From Nakamurella antarctica (lineage in GTDB: Bacteria; Actinomycetota; Actinomycetes; Mycobacteriales; Nakamurellaceae): a stretch of DNA of 64,000 bases. Positions 27,530-35,935 of this stretch are shown here, piece by piece (positions within the stretch are counted from its first letter, which is position 1; the number at the start of each line of letters is the position of its first letter). The translations under genes and the position numbers were made by a program. The stretch spans positions 558,001-622,000 of the forward strand of contig NZ_CP034170.1 in the NCBI RefSeq assembly GCF_003860405.1. Direction: 5' to 3'. A model generated the notes under the pieces. That model was not told the origin of the DNA and made no database searches. It was given only the letters and a program-made list of their open reading frames with translations.

Positions 27530-28429
27530 ATGAGTATTCAGTCGCTTCAGCACCCCGTCCGTGACGTTGTGGTGGGCCTCGACGGTTCAGATTCGTCTCA
27601 CCTGTCGCTCCCGTGGGCTGCCGATCTTGCGCACCTGCACAACGCTCGCCTGGTGCTGGTGCACTGCGAGCCCGACGGACATCCACATCTGACGCCCCAC
27701 GAGATGCGGACGTTCCTCGACAATTGCCGCAGCACCGTGCGGATCTACCACCCGGATCTTGAGGTCCAGATCGGGGAGCATCCCGGCTCATCCGCCGAGG
27801 CGTTGCTGGCGGCCTCGGGCCCGGCGATGGTGACGGTGTTGGCCCCGGGAGCCAGAGCCGACGCCCATCGAAACGTTCTTGGCACAGCGGTTCTGGAGAT
27901 GGCTTCCGGGGGCGCCAGTCGATCTGTCGTTGTCCGGGCGGCGCTGGGCGGTCAAGCGCTGGGCGGTCAGCTGACGGGAACCACGGGACCGATCGTCGTA
28001 GGTGTCGATGGTTCGCCAGATTCTGAACAGGCATTGGGTTTCGCTTTTGCCGAAGCCTCCTTGCGTCGCCTCACCTTGCTCGCCATCCGCTGCCACGACG
28101 ACGCATCGGAAAGTTCAGATTCTGCCGGAGCCATGCGCCCACAACAGAGCCGAGATCAGTTGTCAACGCTGCTTTCTGAGCAACTTGCCCCCTGGTCGAA
28201 AAAGTATCCAGAGGTTTTGATCCACCAGGTGGTGCGGGATGGGGCGCCCACCCCGACCCTCCTGAGCGAAGCCCAGGGCGCCAGAAAAAATGGGGTGGCA
28301 GCAATGCTGGTGGTGGGCAGCCGCGGACGCCTGGCTCGTTCCGGGCCGACCCTCGGATCTACCAGCGCCGCCGTCTTGGAGCAGGCGGGATGCCCGGTGG
28401 CGGTCGTCCACGCGAGTGACTCAGCCTGA
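27530..28429 (+). CDS. Tandem universal stress protein
   Basis: A 299-aa protein with two UspA domains (about 15-140 and 155-297). The second carries the ATP-binding signature GSRGRLARSGPTLGSTSAAV; the first has a degenerate version (APGARADAHRNVLGTA). Tandem Usp proteins of this length are among the most strongly induced members of the mycobacterial dormancy regulon and act as ATP-binding growth regulators. ATG 27530 follows GGAGGG at 27515-27520. Its TGA overlaps the ATG of the CBS-domain gene (TGATG, 28427-28431). A full match to the DosR-box pattern lies 92 bp upstream. Confidence 0.9.
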   Translation: MSIQSLQHPVRDVVVGLDGSDSSHLSLPWAADLAHLHNARLVLVHCEPDGHPHLTPHEMRTFLDNCRSTVRIYHPDLEVQIGEHPGSSAEALLAASGPAMVTVLAPGARADAHRNVLGTAVLEMASGGASRSVVVRAALGGQALGGQLTGTTGPIVVGVDGSPDSEQALGFAFAEASLRRLTLLAIRCHDDASESSDSAGAMRPQQSRDQLSTLLSEQLAPWSKKYPEVLIHQVVRDGAPTPTLLSEAQGARKNGVAAMLVVGSRGRLARSGPTLGSTSAAVLEQAGCPVAVVHASDSA

Positions 28430-28986
28430 TGACAAGCACTTTATTGCCCCACCTTGCGGCAGCGGATCAGAAAGCGCGTAGCCAAGTACTTCCGAGCCAG
28501 CTGACCACGAGCCAGCTGGCAGGCCACCTAGGCACCCAAGCGATGAAAGCGCCGGAGATAGCTCGCCCGGTGCCACTTCACCAGATGCCGATTCAGGAGG
28601 TGATGACCAGCCCGGCCGTGACAGTGGGCCGCGCAACGACTTTGGCGCAGGCAGCTGCCCTCTTGACCTTCTGGCAAGTAAGCACTGCGCCAGTGGTGGA
28701 CGAGGGGGGTGTGCTCGTGGGGGTTGTCACCGCTACCGACCTGATTCGCGGCGTCTTGGCCCCTGCTTCGCATCAAAACGATGCCGGCGGAGTCTGGTCC
28801 ATGAGAAACCCTCCGACCACGGTCGAACAGGTGATGTCTTGGCCAGTGGCTACGGTGGAGGTCGGCGACGACGTTGCTTTCGCCGTATTTCTCTTCCTCG
28901 ACCCGGAGATCCGCTGCTTACCGGTGACCCAGAATGGTTGCGTGGTGGGGGTGGTGACCCGTCAAGACCTCCTGGGCGCCTCGTGA
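28429..28986 (+). CDS. CBS-domain pair protein
   Basis: A 185-aa protein with a 50-residue N-terminal tail and two CBS domains (about 54-110 and 130-184). Marks are IQEVMTSPAVTVGRATTLAQ, GVLVGVVTATDLIRGVL and VEQVMSWPVATVEVGDDV ending CVVGVVTRQDLLGAS. Stand-alone CBS pairs bind adenosyl ligands (AMP, ATP, SAM) and act as energy sensors. A similar two-CBS protein (Hrp1) belongs to the mycobacterial hypoxic response. Translation is coupled to the universal stress gene through the shared TGATG. Confidence 0.85.
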   Translation: MTSTLLPHLAAADQKARSQVLPSQLTTSQLAGHLGTQAMKAPEIARPVPLHQMPIQEVMTSPAVTVGRATTLAQAAALLTFWQVSTAPVVDEGGVLVGVVTATDLIRGVLAPASHQNDAGGVWSMRNPPTTVEQVMSWPVATVEVGDDVAFAVFLFLDPEIRCLPVTQNGCVVGVVTRQDLLGAS

Positions 28987-29042
28987 CACGTCGCAGGGGA
29001 GCGCACCCCATCGTGCGCCGTCGCTGGGCTTGCCCAGTGCGA

Positions 29043-29501
29043 CTACATGTATGCCGCGGTACCGAGATCCCAGTCGGTGTCGCGTAATCGGGTGATGCGT
29101 CGACCTGAAATACCGTGCGGGATGATGCGGACCCAGCTGAAATCGGGGCCAGGCACCCACGGCGTTACACCGGTGGCTTTGGTCCGTCTGATCAAGTCTT
29201 GGTCGTGCGCGGGAGTGAGTTCTTCCGCCTGCCCGCGGAACAGCACGCTCCACCCTGTACGGGTCGCTTCGTCGATGCTGTCCACCTCGAACGTGACGTT
29301 GGCATGGTTGGCATGGGTGAGCTTTCCGCCAGATTTACTCCGGATAACGATCACCTCGCCGTCGAGAGAGAAGCTGACTGGCACCACTACCGGCCAATGG
29401 TTCACCACCACGCCCAGGCGGCCCACGCTCTGCGTGCGGATGAGCGAATAGCACTCCTGCGTCGACAAAGTCGAAACAGCACTGTGGTCGATGACCTGCA
29501 T
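29043..29501 (-). CDS. Pyridoxamine 5'-phosphate oxidase-like FMN/F420-binding protein
   Basis: A 152-aa split-barrel flavin-binding protein with LIRTQSVGRLGVVVNHWPVVVPVSFSL as two strands, VIRSKSGGKL for the phosphate of the cofactor, and WSVLFRGQAEEL. Members bind FMN or F420 and act as small oxidoreductases or cofactor-binding proteins; the substrate is unknown. Its minus-strand start at 29501 lies about 106 bp from the best DosR-like box in the window (29607-29620). It converges with the CBS gene. Confidence 0.75.
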   Translation of the reverse strand: MQVIDHSAVSTLSTQECYSLIRTQSVGRLGVVVNHWPVVVPVSFSLDGEVIVIRSKSGGKLTHANHANVTFEVDSIDEATRTGWSVLFRGQAEELTPAHDQDLIRRTKATGVTPWVPGPDFSWVRIIPHGISGRRITRLRDTDWDLGTAAYM

Positions 29502-29606
29502 GGTGATGGCCTCCCCGTGAGAGCAGCTTAGATGCGCAGAACGCTGTCTTTTCCATCGTGACTAGAGCTGGAGGTGAAAATCAGGGGATGTCGGTACCTC
29601 ACTTAA

Positions 29607-29620
29607 AGGACTAAAGTCCC
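29607..29620. promoter_or_regulatory. Strong DosR-type box upstream of the flavin-binding protein
   Basis: AGGACTAAAGTCCC matches 13 of 14 positions of GGGACTWWAGTCCC, the core of the mycobacterial DosR box, and is almost perfectly symmetric. It lies 106 bp before the minus-strand start of the flavin-binding gene and downstream of the cupin gene stop, so it most likely serves the former. Confidence 0.65.
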
Positions 29621-29651
29621 TAAAGCGATATCGCCCACGCGGTGCGGCGGC

Positions 29652-30014
29652 TTACCCTTTTTCCGTGTTCAGAACAGGGGAGGCGAGGACTTTTGCAACG
29701 GTCAGCAGCACCGCAGAGTCCTCGACAGCCTCCAAGCTGTGCCGAGAGTTGGGCACGATCAAAAGGTCGCCGGTCCGGCCATCCCAGGCGGCGGCCTCTG
29801 AGACTAATCGGACCCGTCCAGCTAGTACGTGAACCGTTGCTTCGCCGGGGTTTTCGTGTTCATCAAGTTTGTGGCCCGCTGCAAGTGCGATCAGGGTTTG
29901 CCGAAGGACGTGTTCGTGGCCACCGTAGACGGTCGCGGCGCTGCGTCCGCTCGATGATGTTTTTGCGACCTCGAGATGGTTGCGGACAAGCGCGGTAAGT
30001 GACGATTTTTCCAT
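29652..30014 (-). CDS. Small cupin protein
   Basis: A 120-aa single-domain cupin. The first motif region reads LAAGHKLDEHENPGEATVHVLAGRV and the second DLLIVPNSRHSLEAVEDSA. His and Glu at the metal positions are present (H-x-N-x4-E and a later His), so a metal site is likely. Such proteins bind small ligands or act as minor dioxygenases; no substrate is evident. ATG 30014 follows AAGGAAG; an earlier in-frame start is less convincing. It lies downstream of the FhuF-type gene. A weak DosR-like site is at 30080-30093. Confidence 0.7.
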   Translation of the reverse strand: MEKSSLTALVRNHLEVAKTSSSGRSAATVYGGHEHVLRQTLIALAAGHKLDEHENPGEATVHVLAGRVRLVSEAAAWDGRTGDLLIVPNSRHSLEAVEDSAVLLTVAKVLASPVLNTEKG

Positions 30015-30079
30015 GGGATCTTCCTTTCGCAGGGACAGCGGTGATGCCGCACAATGGGACCCCCGCGGCAGCCGTCGGC

Positions 30080-30093
30080 GGTTCCCCTGTCCC
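30080..30093. promoter_or_regulatory. Weak DosR-like site upstream of the cupin gene
   Basis: GGTTCCCCTGTCCC matches eight of ten fixed positions of the box pattern, with an intact right half GTCCC. It begins 66 bp before the cupin start. Chance matches at this level are expected. Confidence 0.2.
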
Positions 30094-30148
30094 CACAAGA
30101 CTCTGGAGTCGGGTCGATGTCAAGGCCAGCCGTCGCTAGGCCGACTAT

Positions 30149-30931
30149 TCATTCCGGCGTGGACAGCGGTGTGCCAAGAGTGTCTCTGCGTAGATCCGGA
30201 TGCCGTCGTGGGCAGGATGAGCACAGCGATTCACCGGGAACCCGGTACAGCAGGCAACACGATTGACGATGTACGAGGCGCCGACGGAGAATGCCCAGGG
30301 GCGGTGGGGCGACATCGATGAACCGCGCCGGAGGCATCGGGCGGTCAATCGCCTCGATGAGCGCGGACACGGTGCGGGTCGCCGCTGGCACCTGATGGAG
30401 TGCCCGGCCGAATAGCAGCGCTTGGCTGGCTAGCGAATCTGTGGCCAGCGCCCACATCGCTTGCTCCGAGCGGCGGGCAAGGGAGGCTACCTGGGGAATG
30501 AGCTCGTCAAACATTTCAGCCAAAGTTATTGCTAACGCCTGTATTTGGTCGCCCGGCCCCGCGAGCGCGGTGGAGGAAGCCCCACTCACTCGTGAATCTA
30601 ATTGGTGGTGCACCATGAGGTCTTCCAACCGCGGCGAGAGAGCCCGACCCGTGAGGATCAGGGAGGCAATGGAAGGCGTCACGAGGAAGTGGCTCGCCGA
30701 GTACCACCACAGAGTTGCCAACACGGGAACATCGGTGGTGCGCCATATTTCACCGCGAAGCCCTAGTTGGTTTTCCATCCATGTGGCGTCCCGAATTTTT
30801 GTGGCGCTGACTTTCCTGGCGTCAGGTCCGCACACCAGAGGGCCGTGGGCGTCAATGGGAAGCTGTCTGAGTAGTTCGCGGTTGACAGCTTCTACCTCGG
30901 GAGTCCCATCCGCCGCCACTTTTGCCGACAC
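30149..30931 (-). CDS. FhuF-type ferric iron reductase-like Fe-S protein
   Basis: A 260-aa protein ending with the FhuF [2Fe-2S] motif Cys-Cys-x10-Cys-x2-Cys (CCLLYRVPGESLCSSC near residues 227-242). Upstream lies the helical ferric-reductase-like domain with WWYSASHFLVTPSIASLILTG. In FhuF the cluster reduces ferric siderophores after uptake to release iron. No siderophore transport genes lie nearby, so a different redox partner is possible. The GTG at 30931 directly follows GAGGA, unusually close; GTG at 30919 is an alternative. It is divergent from the P450 gene. Confidence 0.75.
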   Translation of the reverse strand: MSAKVAADGTPEVEAVNRELLRQLPIDAHGPLVCGPDARKVSATKIRDATWMENQLGLRGEIWRTTDVPVLATLWWYSASHFLVTPSIASLILTGRALSPRLEDLMVHHQLDSRVSGASSTALAGPGDQIQALAITLAEMFDELIPQVASLARRSEQAMWALATDSLASQALLFGRALHQVPAATRTVSALIEAIDRPMPPARFIDVAPPPLGILRRRLVHRQSCCLLYRVPGESLCSSCPRRHPDLRRDTLGTPLSTPE

Positions 30932-31045
30932 TCCTCACGCCATAGACAAAATTTCACCGCGTACGCGCACCTCTTGCGGCCATTGGTAGCGATGGTATAC
31001 CGGGCCAGTCAGGCATACTCATGGACGATACGTAGGGTGAGGTAG

Positions 31046-32293
31046 ATGAGCGACGAAGAATTTGTCATTGATAACTCTGCTTTCATGCCGTTGGTGCGTA
31101 ACGGTTTTGACCCGGTTCCGGAGCTAGCGCAGCGGCGTCGGGAACAGCCCGTGAGCAGGTTGGAATTCCCGTTCGGTATTGGTGCCTGGTTGGTAGCCGG
31201 GTACGCCGACACTAAGACGGTGTTGGGCAGCGTCGATGCGTTCAGTAATGATTTTGCCAACCTCACAGCGGCCACCGGTGGCCAAGCAACCCAGGATCAG
31301 GATCCCGGAGGTCTGGGGTTCAGCGACCCGCCCAAGCACACCCGGTTGCGAAAGCTTCTCACCCCAGAATTCACGATGCGACGCCTGCAGCGCCTCATCC
31401 CGCGCATCGAAACGATCGTGAATGACCGGATCGACGCCCTTATCGATGCCCGGTCACGCACGGGAGACGCAGTCGATCTCGCCGGACTGTTCGCGACTCC
31501 CGTTCCGTCATTGGTGATTTCGGAATTGTTGGACGTCCCGGTGCCGGACCGCGAAGCCTTCGCCAGGTTGTCGGCGGACCGTTTTGACATGTTTGGCGGC
31601 GCTCTGTCGGGGCTGGACGCCATGACCGAGTCACTTCAGTTCATGACCGATTTGGTACAGCAGCAACGGAAGAGCCCGGGCGATGGACTCCTGGGAATGC
31701 TCATTCGCGAGCACGGCGATGAAGTAACTGATCGCGAACTGGCGGGGCTGGCCGACGGGCTCTTGGTGGGCGGTCACGAGACAACAGCCAGCATGATCGC
31801 CCTCGGCGCGCTGATTCTGCTGCAAAATGACGACTACGCCGAGTTGGTTCGCACCGGTGATAGCCACACGGTCGCCGGCATCGTGGAGGAGATGCTTCGC
31901 TATCTTTCCGTGGTCCAGGTATCGTTCCCGCGGTTCGCGCGCGAGGACATGATGATCGGCGACACCCGAATCGCCAAGGGGGACATGATCCTGTGTTCGT
32001 TGAGCTCCGCCAACCGAGATGACGACCTCACCACCTCCCGCACGGCAGGCCCCGGTGGATCCAGCCCACTGGAAAGCTTCGACCCACTGCGCGCACCCAC
32101 CCAGCATTTCGCCTTCGGCTACGGCTTCCATCGATGCGTCGGCGCGGAGCTCGCAAAAATCGAATTACGCATCGCGTATCCGCTTCTGCTGCAACGGCTT
32201 CCCGGACTCCGGTTAGCCGTGCGCAACGAGGAAATCATCTTTCGAGAGATGTCGATCGTCTACGGGCTGGAGTCGCTGCCCGTCACGTGGTGA
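31046..32293 (+). CDS. Cytochrome P450
   Basis: A 415-aa bacterial class I P450. It has the substrate-contact region GFSDPPKHTRLRKLL, oxygen-activation helix VGGHETTAS, the ExxR motif in EEMLR, and the heme-binding loop FGYGFHRCVG with thiolate Cys364. It is soluble and needs a ferredoxin and reductase, neither encoded nearby. The substrate cannot be read from sequence. ATG 31046 follows GTGAGG. Its 3' end overlaps the convergent ABC ATPase gene by 11 bp. Divergent from the Fe-S protein gene. Confidence 0.92.
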   Translation: MSDEEFVIDNSAFMPLVRNGFDPVPELAQRRREQPVSRLEFPFGIGAWLVAGYADTKTVLGSVDAFSNDFANLTAATGGQATQDQDPGGLGFSDPPKHTRLRKLLTPEFTMRRLQRLIPRIETIVNDRIDALIDARSRTGDAVDLAGLFATPVPSLVISELLDVPVPDREAFARLSADRFDMFGGALSGLDAMTESLQFMTDLVQQQRKSPGDGLLGMLIREHGDEVTDRELAGLADGLLVGGHETTASMIALGALILLQNDDYAELVRTGDSHTVAGIVEEMLRYLSVVQVSFPRFAREDMMIGDTRIAKGDMILCSLSSANRDDDLTTSRTAGPGGSSPLESFDPLRAPTQHFAFGYGFHRCVGAELAKIELRIAYPLLLQRLPGLRLAVRNEEIIFREMSIVYGLESLPVTW

Positions 32294-33143
32294 TGGCCGT
32301 TTCAGGAACCCCCACACCCAGTGGCCGTTGCGGCAGGGCTTTCCATGCGGCTCTGCGCAGCGCCTGCCGTCCGGGGTCGGCGACGGGGGAGGCGAGCAAC
32401 AGGCGTTGGGTGTACAGCTCTGTGGGCGTGGTGGTGATGACGTCGGCCGGGCCCGATTCAACTATCTCGCCTCGGTACATCACCGCGACGTCATGACTGA
32501 TGTAGCGGACCACCGACAGGTCGTGGGTGATGAAAAGGTATGCGACACCGGTGGTGGCTTGGATTTCTATGAGCAATTCGAGAATTTTGGCCTGAGTGGA
32601 CATGTCGAGCGCGCTGACCGGCTCGTCACACACCAACAACCGTGGGCTCAGCGCCAGCGCTCGAGCCAGGGCGATCCGCTGACGTTGGCCCCCCGAGAAT
32701 TCACTCGGATAGCGACTGCCAGCATCGACGGGAAGCTGTACCTCATCCAACAGAGATCGGATCCTTATTACTGCATCCCTTCGACCCGTTCCCGCCGCCT
32801 GCAGGGGTTCGGCCAGGATCGACTCGACCGTCATGGCTGGATTGAGTGAAGAGTACGGGTCTTGAAACACCACCTGGATATCAGTGGACAGCGCGCGCCT
32901 TTTCCTGCGCGACAAGCCCAGCACGCTGCGTCCCTCGAACTCAATTGCCCCGCCCGTTGCGGGTGTTAAGCCGAGGATTGCCCGGCCGAGAGTCGTTTTA
33001 CCGGAGCCGGATTCGCCTACCAGGCCCAACGTTTTGCCGCTCTCGATCGAAATCGAGACCTTCTGTAAAGCCTGGAAAGGAGGGGCCCGGAATCCGCGTC
33101 CCGCAAAGTGCACGTCCAGATCGCGGACGCTCAGCAGGCTCAC
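32283..33143 (-). CDS. Oligopeptide/dipeptide-type ABC transporter ATPase (OppF/DppF-like)
   Basis: A 286-aa ATPase with Walker A GESGSGKTT, Q-loop VFQDPYSSLNP, signature SGGQRQR, Walker B LLVCDEP and switch HD in FITHDLS, followed by the peptide-transporter C-terminal extension with ELYTQRLLLASP. It energises uptake by the membrane complex encoded just upstream. Start and upstream stop overlap (ATGA, 33140-33143). It is last in the operon: binding protein, permease, permease-ATPase fusion, ATPase. The substrate could be a peptide, nickel or another solute. Confidence 0.9.
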   Translation of the reverse strand: MSLLSVRDLDVHFAGRGFRAPPFQALQKVSISIESGKTLGLVGESGSGKTTLGRAILGLTPATGGAIEFEGRSVLGLSRRKRRALSTDIQVVFQDPYSSLNPAMTVESILAEPLQAAGTGRRDAVIRIRSLLDEVQLPVDAGSRYPSEFSGGQRQRIALARALALSPRLLVCDEPVSALDMSTQAKILELLIEIQATTGVAYLFITHDLSVVRYISHDVAVMYRGEIVESGPADVITTTPTELYTQRLLLASPVADPGRQALRRAAWKALPQRPLGVGVPETAITT

Positions 33144-34951
33144 GGCGCAAAACCCGTCGGCGGCGCGGAAGCGGCCCTGCCCGGAGCATCGTCTAATGTC
33201 GCAGCCAGCAGCATTTTGGTGTACTCATGCTGGGGGTGCGCGAAAAGCTCTGCTACGGAGGCGGTTTCAACTATTTCGCCGGACTTCATTACTGCAACCC
33301 GGTCGCAGATATCGGCAATGACTCCTAGATTATGAGTGACGATGATCAAGGCCATGTTGCGCTCCTTTTGTAGTTCACGGAGCAACTCCAAAACCTCAGC
33401 CTGCACTGTGACGTCGAGGGCGGTGGTGGGTTCGTCGGCGACCAGCAATTCAGGATCGCAGGATACCGCCCCGGCAATCAGCACCCGTTGGGCCATCCCA
33501 CCACTGAGCTCGTGCGGGTAGGCCGCCATCGTGCGCTGCGGGTCCGGAATTCCGACGCGCTCCAGGAGGGCGATTGCGCGCGAACGGGCAGCCGATTTGG
33601 AGATCTTGAGCTTGTAGCGCATTGGCGCGATCAGTTGGCTGCCCACGGTGAAGGAAGGGTCAAGGTTCGACATCGGCTCCTGCGGTACGTAGGCCATCGC
33701 GCCGCCGCGAAGTTGTTGCAGCGTCTTAGCCGATGCATCGATCAGGTTCACCCCGCCCAGCACCATCGATTGCGCATCCATCTGAGCTTCCGGCGGGAGT
33801 AGACCGAGGATGGCGAAGACGGTCTGGGACTTGCCTGATCCCGATTCGCCAACGATTCCAAGCGCCTCACCCCGGTTAACTGTCAGGCACACCGATGACA
33901 CCACGGTGCTCCTCCCGCCGCCGGCGCTCGGGTAGCGGACGCTTAACCCGCGCACGGTCAGCAGGTCACCTGCGGAATATTCCATCCCGTCGTCGGCGAG
34001 TTCTCGTTGCTGCCAATCTCGTCCAGCGTCCTGATGGCGCGCGGGCATGCGGTGATTTCTCTTTCGCCGACTGGCCCGACCTACCCCCAGGCTGTCTGCA
34101 ATCGCCGCGCTGACCAGCACGAGACACATTGCCGTGACGCCGATCATTGCGCCGGGTGCATATACCAAGTGGGGTGCCTTGTAGATCGTGGCGAAGGCGT
34201 CGCTGAGCATGTTGCCCCAACTGGGCCGGGTGGGGTCGCCGAACCCGAGGAACTCGAGGCCCGCTTGCACGATGATGGCGAGTCCGAAAACGAACGACCC
34301 CAGCACCACCACGGGGCCGGTGACCACGGCAAGCACATGCCGGAAGATGATCCGCGGGTCGGAGAGCCCGGAAACCCTTGCGGCATCGATAAACAATTCG
34401 TCGCGGACGCCGATCACTACTCCACGGGTTAACCGGAAGATGTCGGGTGATGCGAGTACGCCCAGCGCGATCATGGTCGGGGCAAGCCCACTACCCAGCG
34501 AACTAATCACCACCACCAGAATCAGGATTTGGGGCAGCGACATCAGCAGGCCCGCGACCCAGGAGGCCAGGGAGTCGAACCACTTCGAGTAGTACCCAGC
34601 CAGAAGGCCCGTTGGCACCCCGATAGCCATGGCGGTAGAGATCATGATGATTCCGGCCCGAAGGCTCACTCGGCCGCCGTAAAGCAATCGGGACAACACA
34701 TCTCGGCCCTGGGTGTCGGTACCCAGCCAGTGCTGCCAACTGATCGGCTTGAGCTGGTCGATGAGCGTGATCCGCAACGGGTCGTACGGTGCGATCAGCG
34801 GCGCGAGCAGGCAGAGGAGAACAATTAACAGCAGGACGCTTGCCGCAACCACTCCCACAGGGTTGCGCAGGAACGCTTTCAGCCGCCTTCGCTGGGGGAG
34901 GGACTCGGCTGCGACCGGGCCGGAAACAGTCTCGTCCAAGGGCACCGTCAT
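33140..34951 (-). CDS. Fused permease-ATPase of peptide-type ABC transporter (DppC-DppD)
   Basis: One continuous 603-aa frame joins two normally separate subunits. Residues about 20-290 form a DppC-type permease (VGVVAASVLLLIVLLCLLAP, WLGTDTQGRDVLSRLLYGGR, and the EAA loop in the region of IDAARVSGLSDP). Residues about 325-600 form a DppD-type ATPase with GESGSGKSQT, YVPQEPMSNLDP, LSGGMAQRVLIA and LLVADEPTTALD. The ATG at 34951 overlaps the dppB-like stop (ATGA, 34948-34951), and 30-odd linker residues join the parts. Such fusions occur in actinomycetes; I see no stop or frameshift at the junction. Confidence 0.88.
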   Translation of the reverse strand: MTVPLDETVSGPVAAESLPQRRRLKAFLRNPVGVVAASVLLLIVLLCLLAPLIAPYDPLRITLIDQLKPISWQHWLGTDTQGRDVLSRLLYGGRVSLRAGIIMISTAMAIGVPTGLLAGYYSKWFDSLASWVAGLLMSLPQILILVVVISSLGSGLAPTMIALGVLASPDIFRLTRGVVIGVRDELFIDAARVSGLSDPRIIFRHVLAVVTGPVVVLGSFVFGLAIIVQAGLEFLGFGDPTRPSWGNMLSDAFATIYKAPHLVYAPGAMIGVTAMCLVLVSAAIADSLGVGRASRRKRNHRMPARHQDAGRDWQQRELADDGMEYSAGDLLTVRGLSVRYPSAGGGRSTVVSSVCLTVNRGEALGIVGESGSGKSQTVFAILGLLPPEAQMDAQSMVLGGVNLIDASAKTLQQLRGGAMAYVPQEPMSNLDPSFTVGSQLIAPMRYKLKISKSAARSRAIALLERVGIPDPQRTMAAYPHELSGGMAQRVLIAGAVSCDPELLVADEPTTALDVTVQAEVLELLRELQKERNMALIIVTHNLGVIADICDRVAVMKSGEIVETASVAELFAHPQHEYTKMLLAATLDDAPGRAASAPPTGFAP

Positions 34952-35889
34952 GTCATTCTCACTTTGGGATTCAGTGCGCCGTAGGCAATGTCGACGAGCA
35001 GGTTGACAACCACCACGGTGACGACGGTGAAAAGTAGCAAACCCATGATCACGGGCAGATCCGATTCGGCGCTGGCATTGATTGCCACCGAGCCCAAACC
35101 CTGTAGACCAAAGACTCTCTCGACGATCGCCGCCCCGGAGAGAGCAGCAATAAATTGCAAACTCAACATCGTGAGTGCGGGCGGCGCGGCGTTGCGCAGC
35201 ACGTGGGTGAGCAAGATGGTGCGATTGCTCAAACCGCGGCTGCGAAGCGTCCGGATGTAGTCCTGAGCGCTTACCGTAATGATTGAGTTGCGAAGCTGCT
35301 GGGCGATGGAGGCAATGGAGCCAATGGCGATCGCGACGACGGGCAACGTGATCGACTGCAACCATCCAGCCGGGTCAGACCCCAACGAGACGTAGCCGGT
35401 AGCCGGGAACCATCGCAGCCCTACGGCCAAGGTCACGGCCAGGATTATTGCGACCCAGAAGTTGGGCAGTGCAAACCCGAAAACCATGACGACCTGAAGG
35501 AAGCGATCGAAAAGCCCTGGCTTAACAGCAGCCAACGTGCCCAGGAGCACACCAAAGAAGGCCGCGACCCCCACCGCTCCGATGGCCAAGGAAAGGGTCA
35601 CCGGGAAACGGTTGGCCATTAACTCGGCCACCGACGACGTGGACGAAAAAGATGTCCCGAGATCACCGCGCAGTGCGTGGCTGAGCCAATCCCAATATTG
35701 AGAGAAGATTGACCGGTCCAGACCCAGCTGTATACGTTTCGTTGCGACCTGTTCCGGTGTGGCATAGAGCCCGAGCGAACCCCGGGCTGGATCGATGCCG
35801 GTGAGCTGCAGGAAAAAGTACATTCCGGTGAGAACCACGAAAGCCAGACCTACCCCAGAGAGCAGCCGCTTGAGGATGAAGGCGCCCAT
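34948..35889 (-). CDS. Peptide-type ABC transporter permease (DppB-like)
   Basis: A 313-aa permease with about six membrane segments, beginning MGAFILKRLLSGVGLAFVV as in DppB/OppB, with ALRGDLGTSFSS, the loop region QDYIRTLRSRGLSNRTILLTH (EAA motif) and LSGAAIVERVFGLQGLG. It forms the translocation pore with the permease part of the fusion protein. It lies 46 bp downstream of the binding-protein gene and overlaps the fusion gene by ATGA. Confidence 0.9.
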   Translation of the reverse strand: MGAFILKRLLSGVGLAFVVLTGMYFFLQLTGIDPARGSLGLYATPEQVATKRIQLGLDRSIFSQYWDWLSHALRGDLGTSFSSTSSVAELMANRFPVTLSLAIGAVGVAAFFGVLLGTLAAVKPGLFDRFLQVVMVFGFALPNFWVAIILAVTLAVGLRWFPATGYVSLGSDPAGWLQSITLPVVAIAIGSIASIAQQLRNSIITVSAQDYIRTLRSRGLSNRTILLTHVLRNAAPPALTMLSLQFIAALSGAAIVERVFGLQGLGSVAINASAESDLPVIMGLLLFTVVTVVVVNLLVDIAYGALNPKVRMT

Positions 35890-35935
35890 GCGGTGATGTC
35901 CTTTCGCTCTCGGTGGGTGGGGTCGGTGCGGAGTT

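Noticed and set aside
30441-30989. 182-codon plus-strand open frame
   Set aside because: Antisense to the FhuF-type gene, which carries the exact Cys-Cys-x10-Cys-x2-Cys motif.
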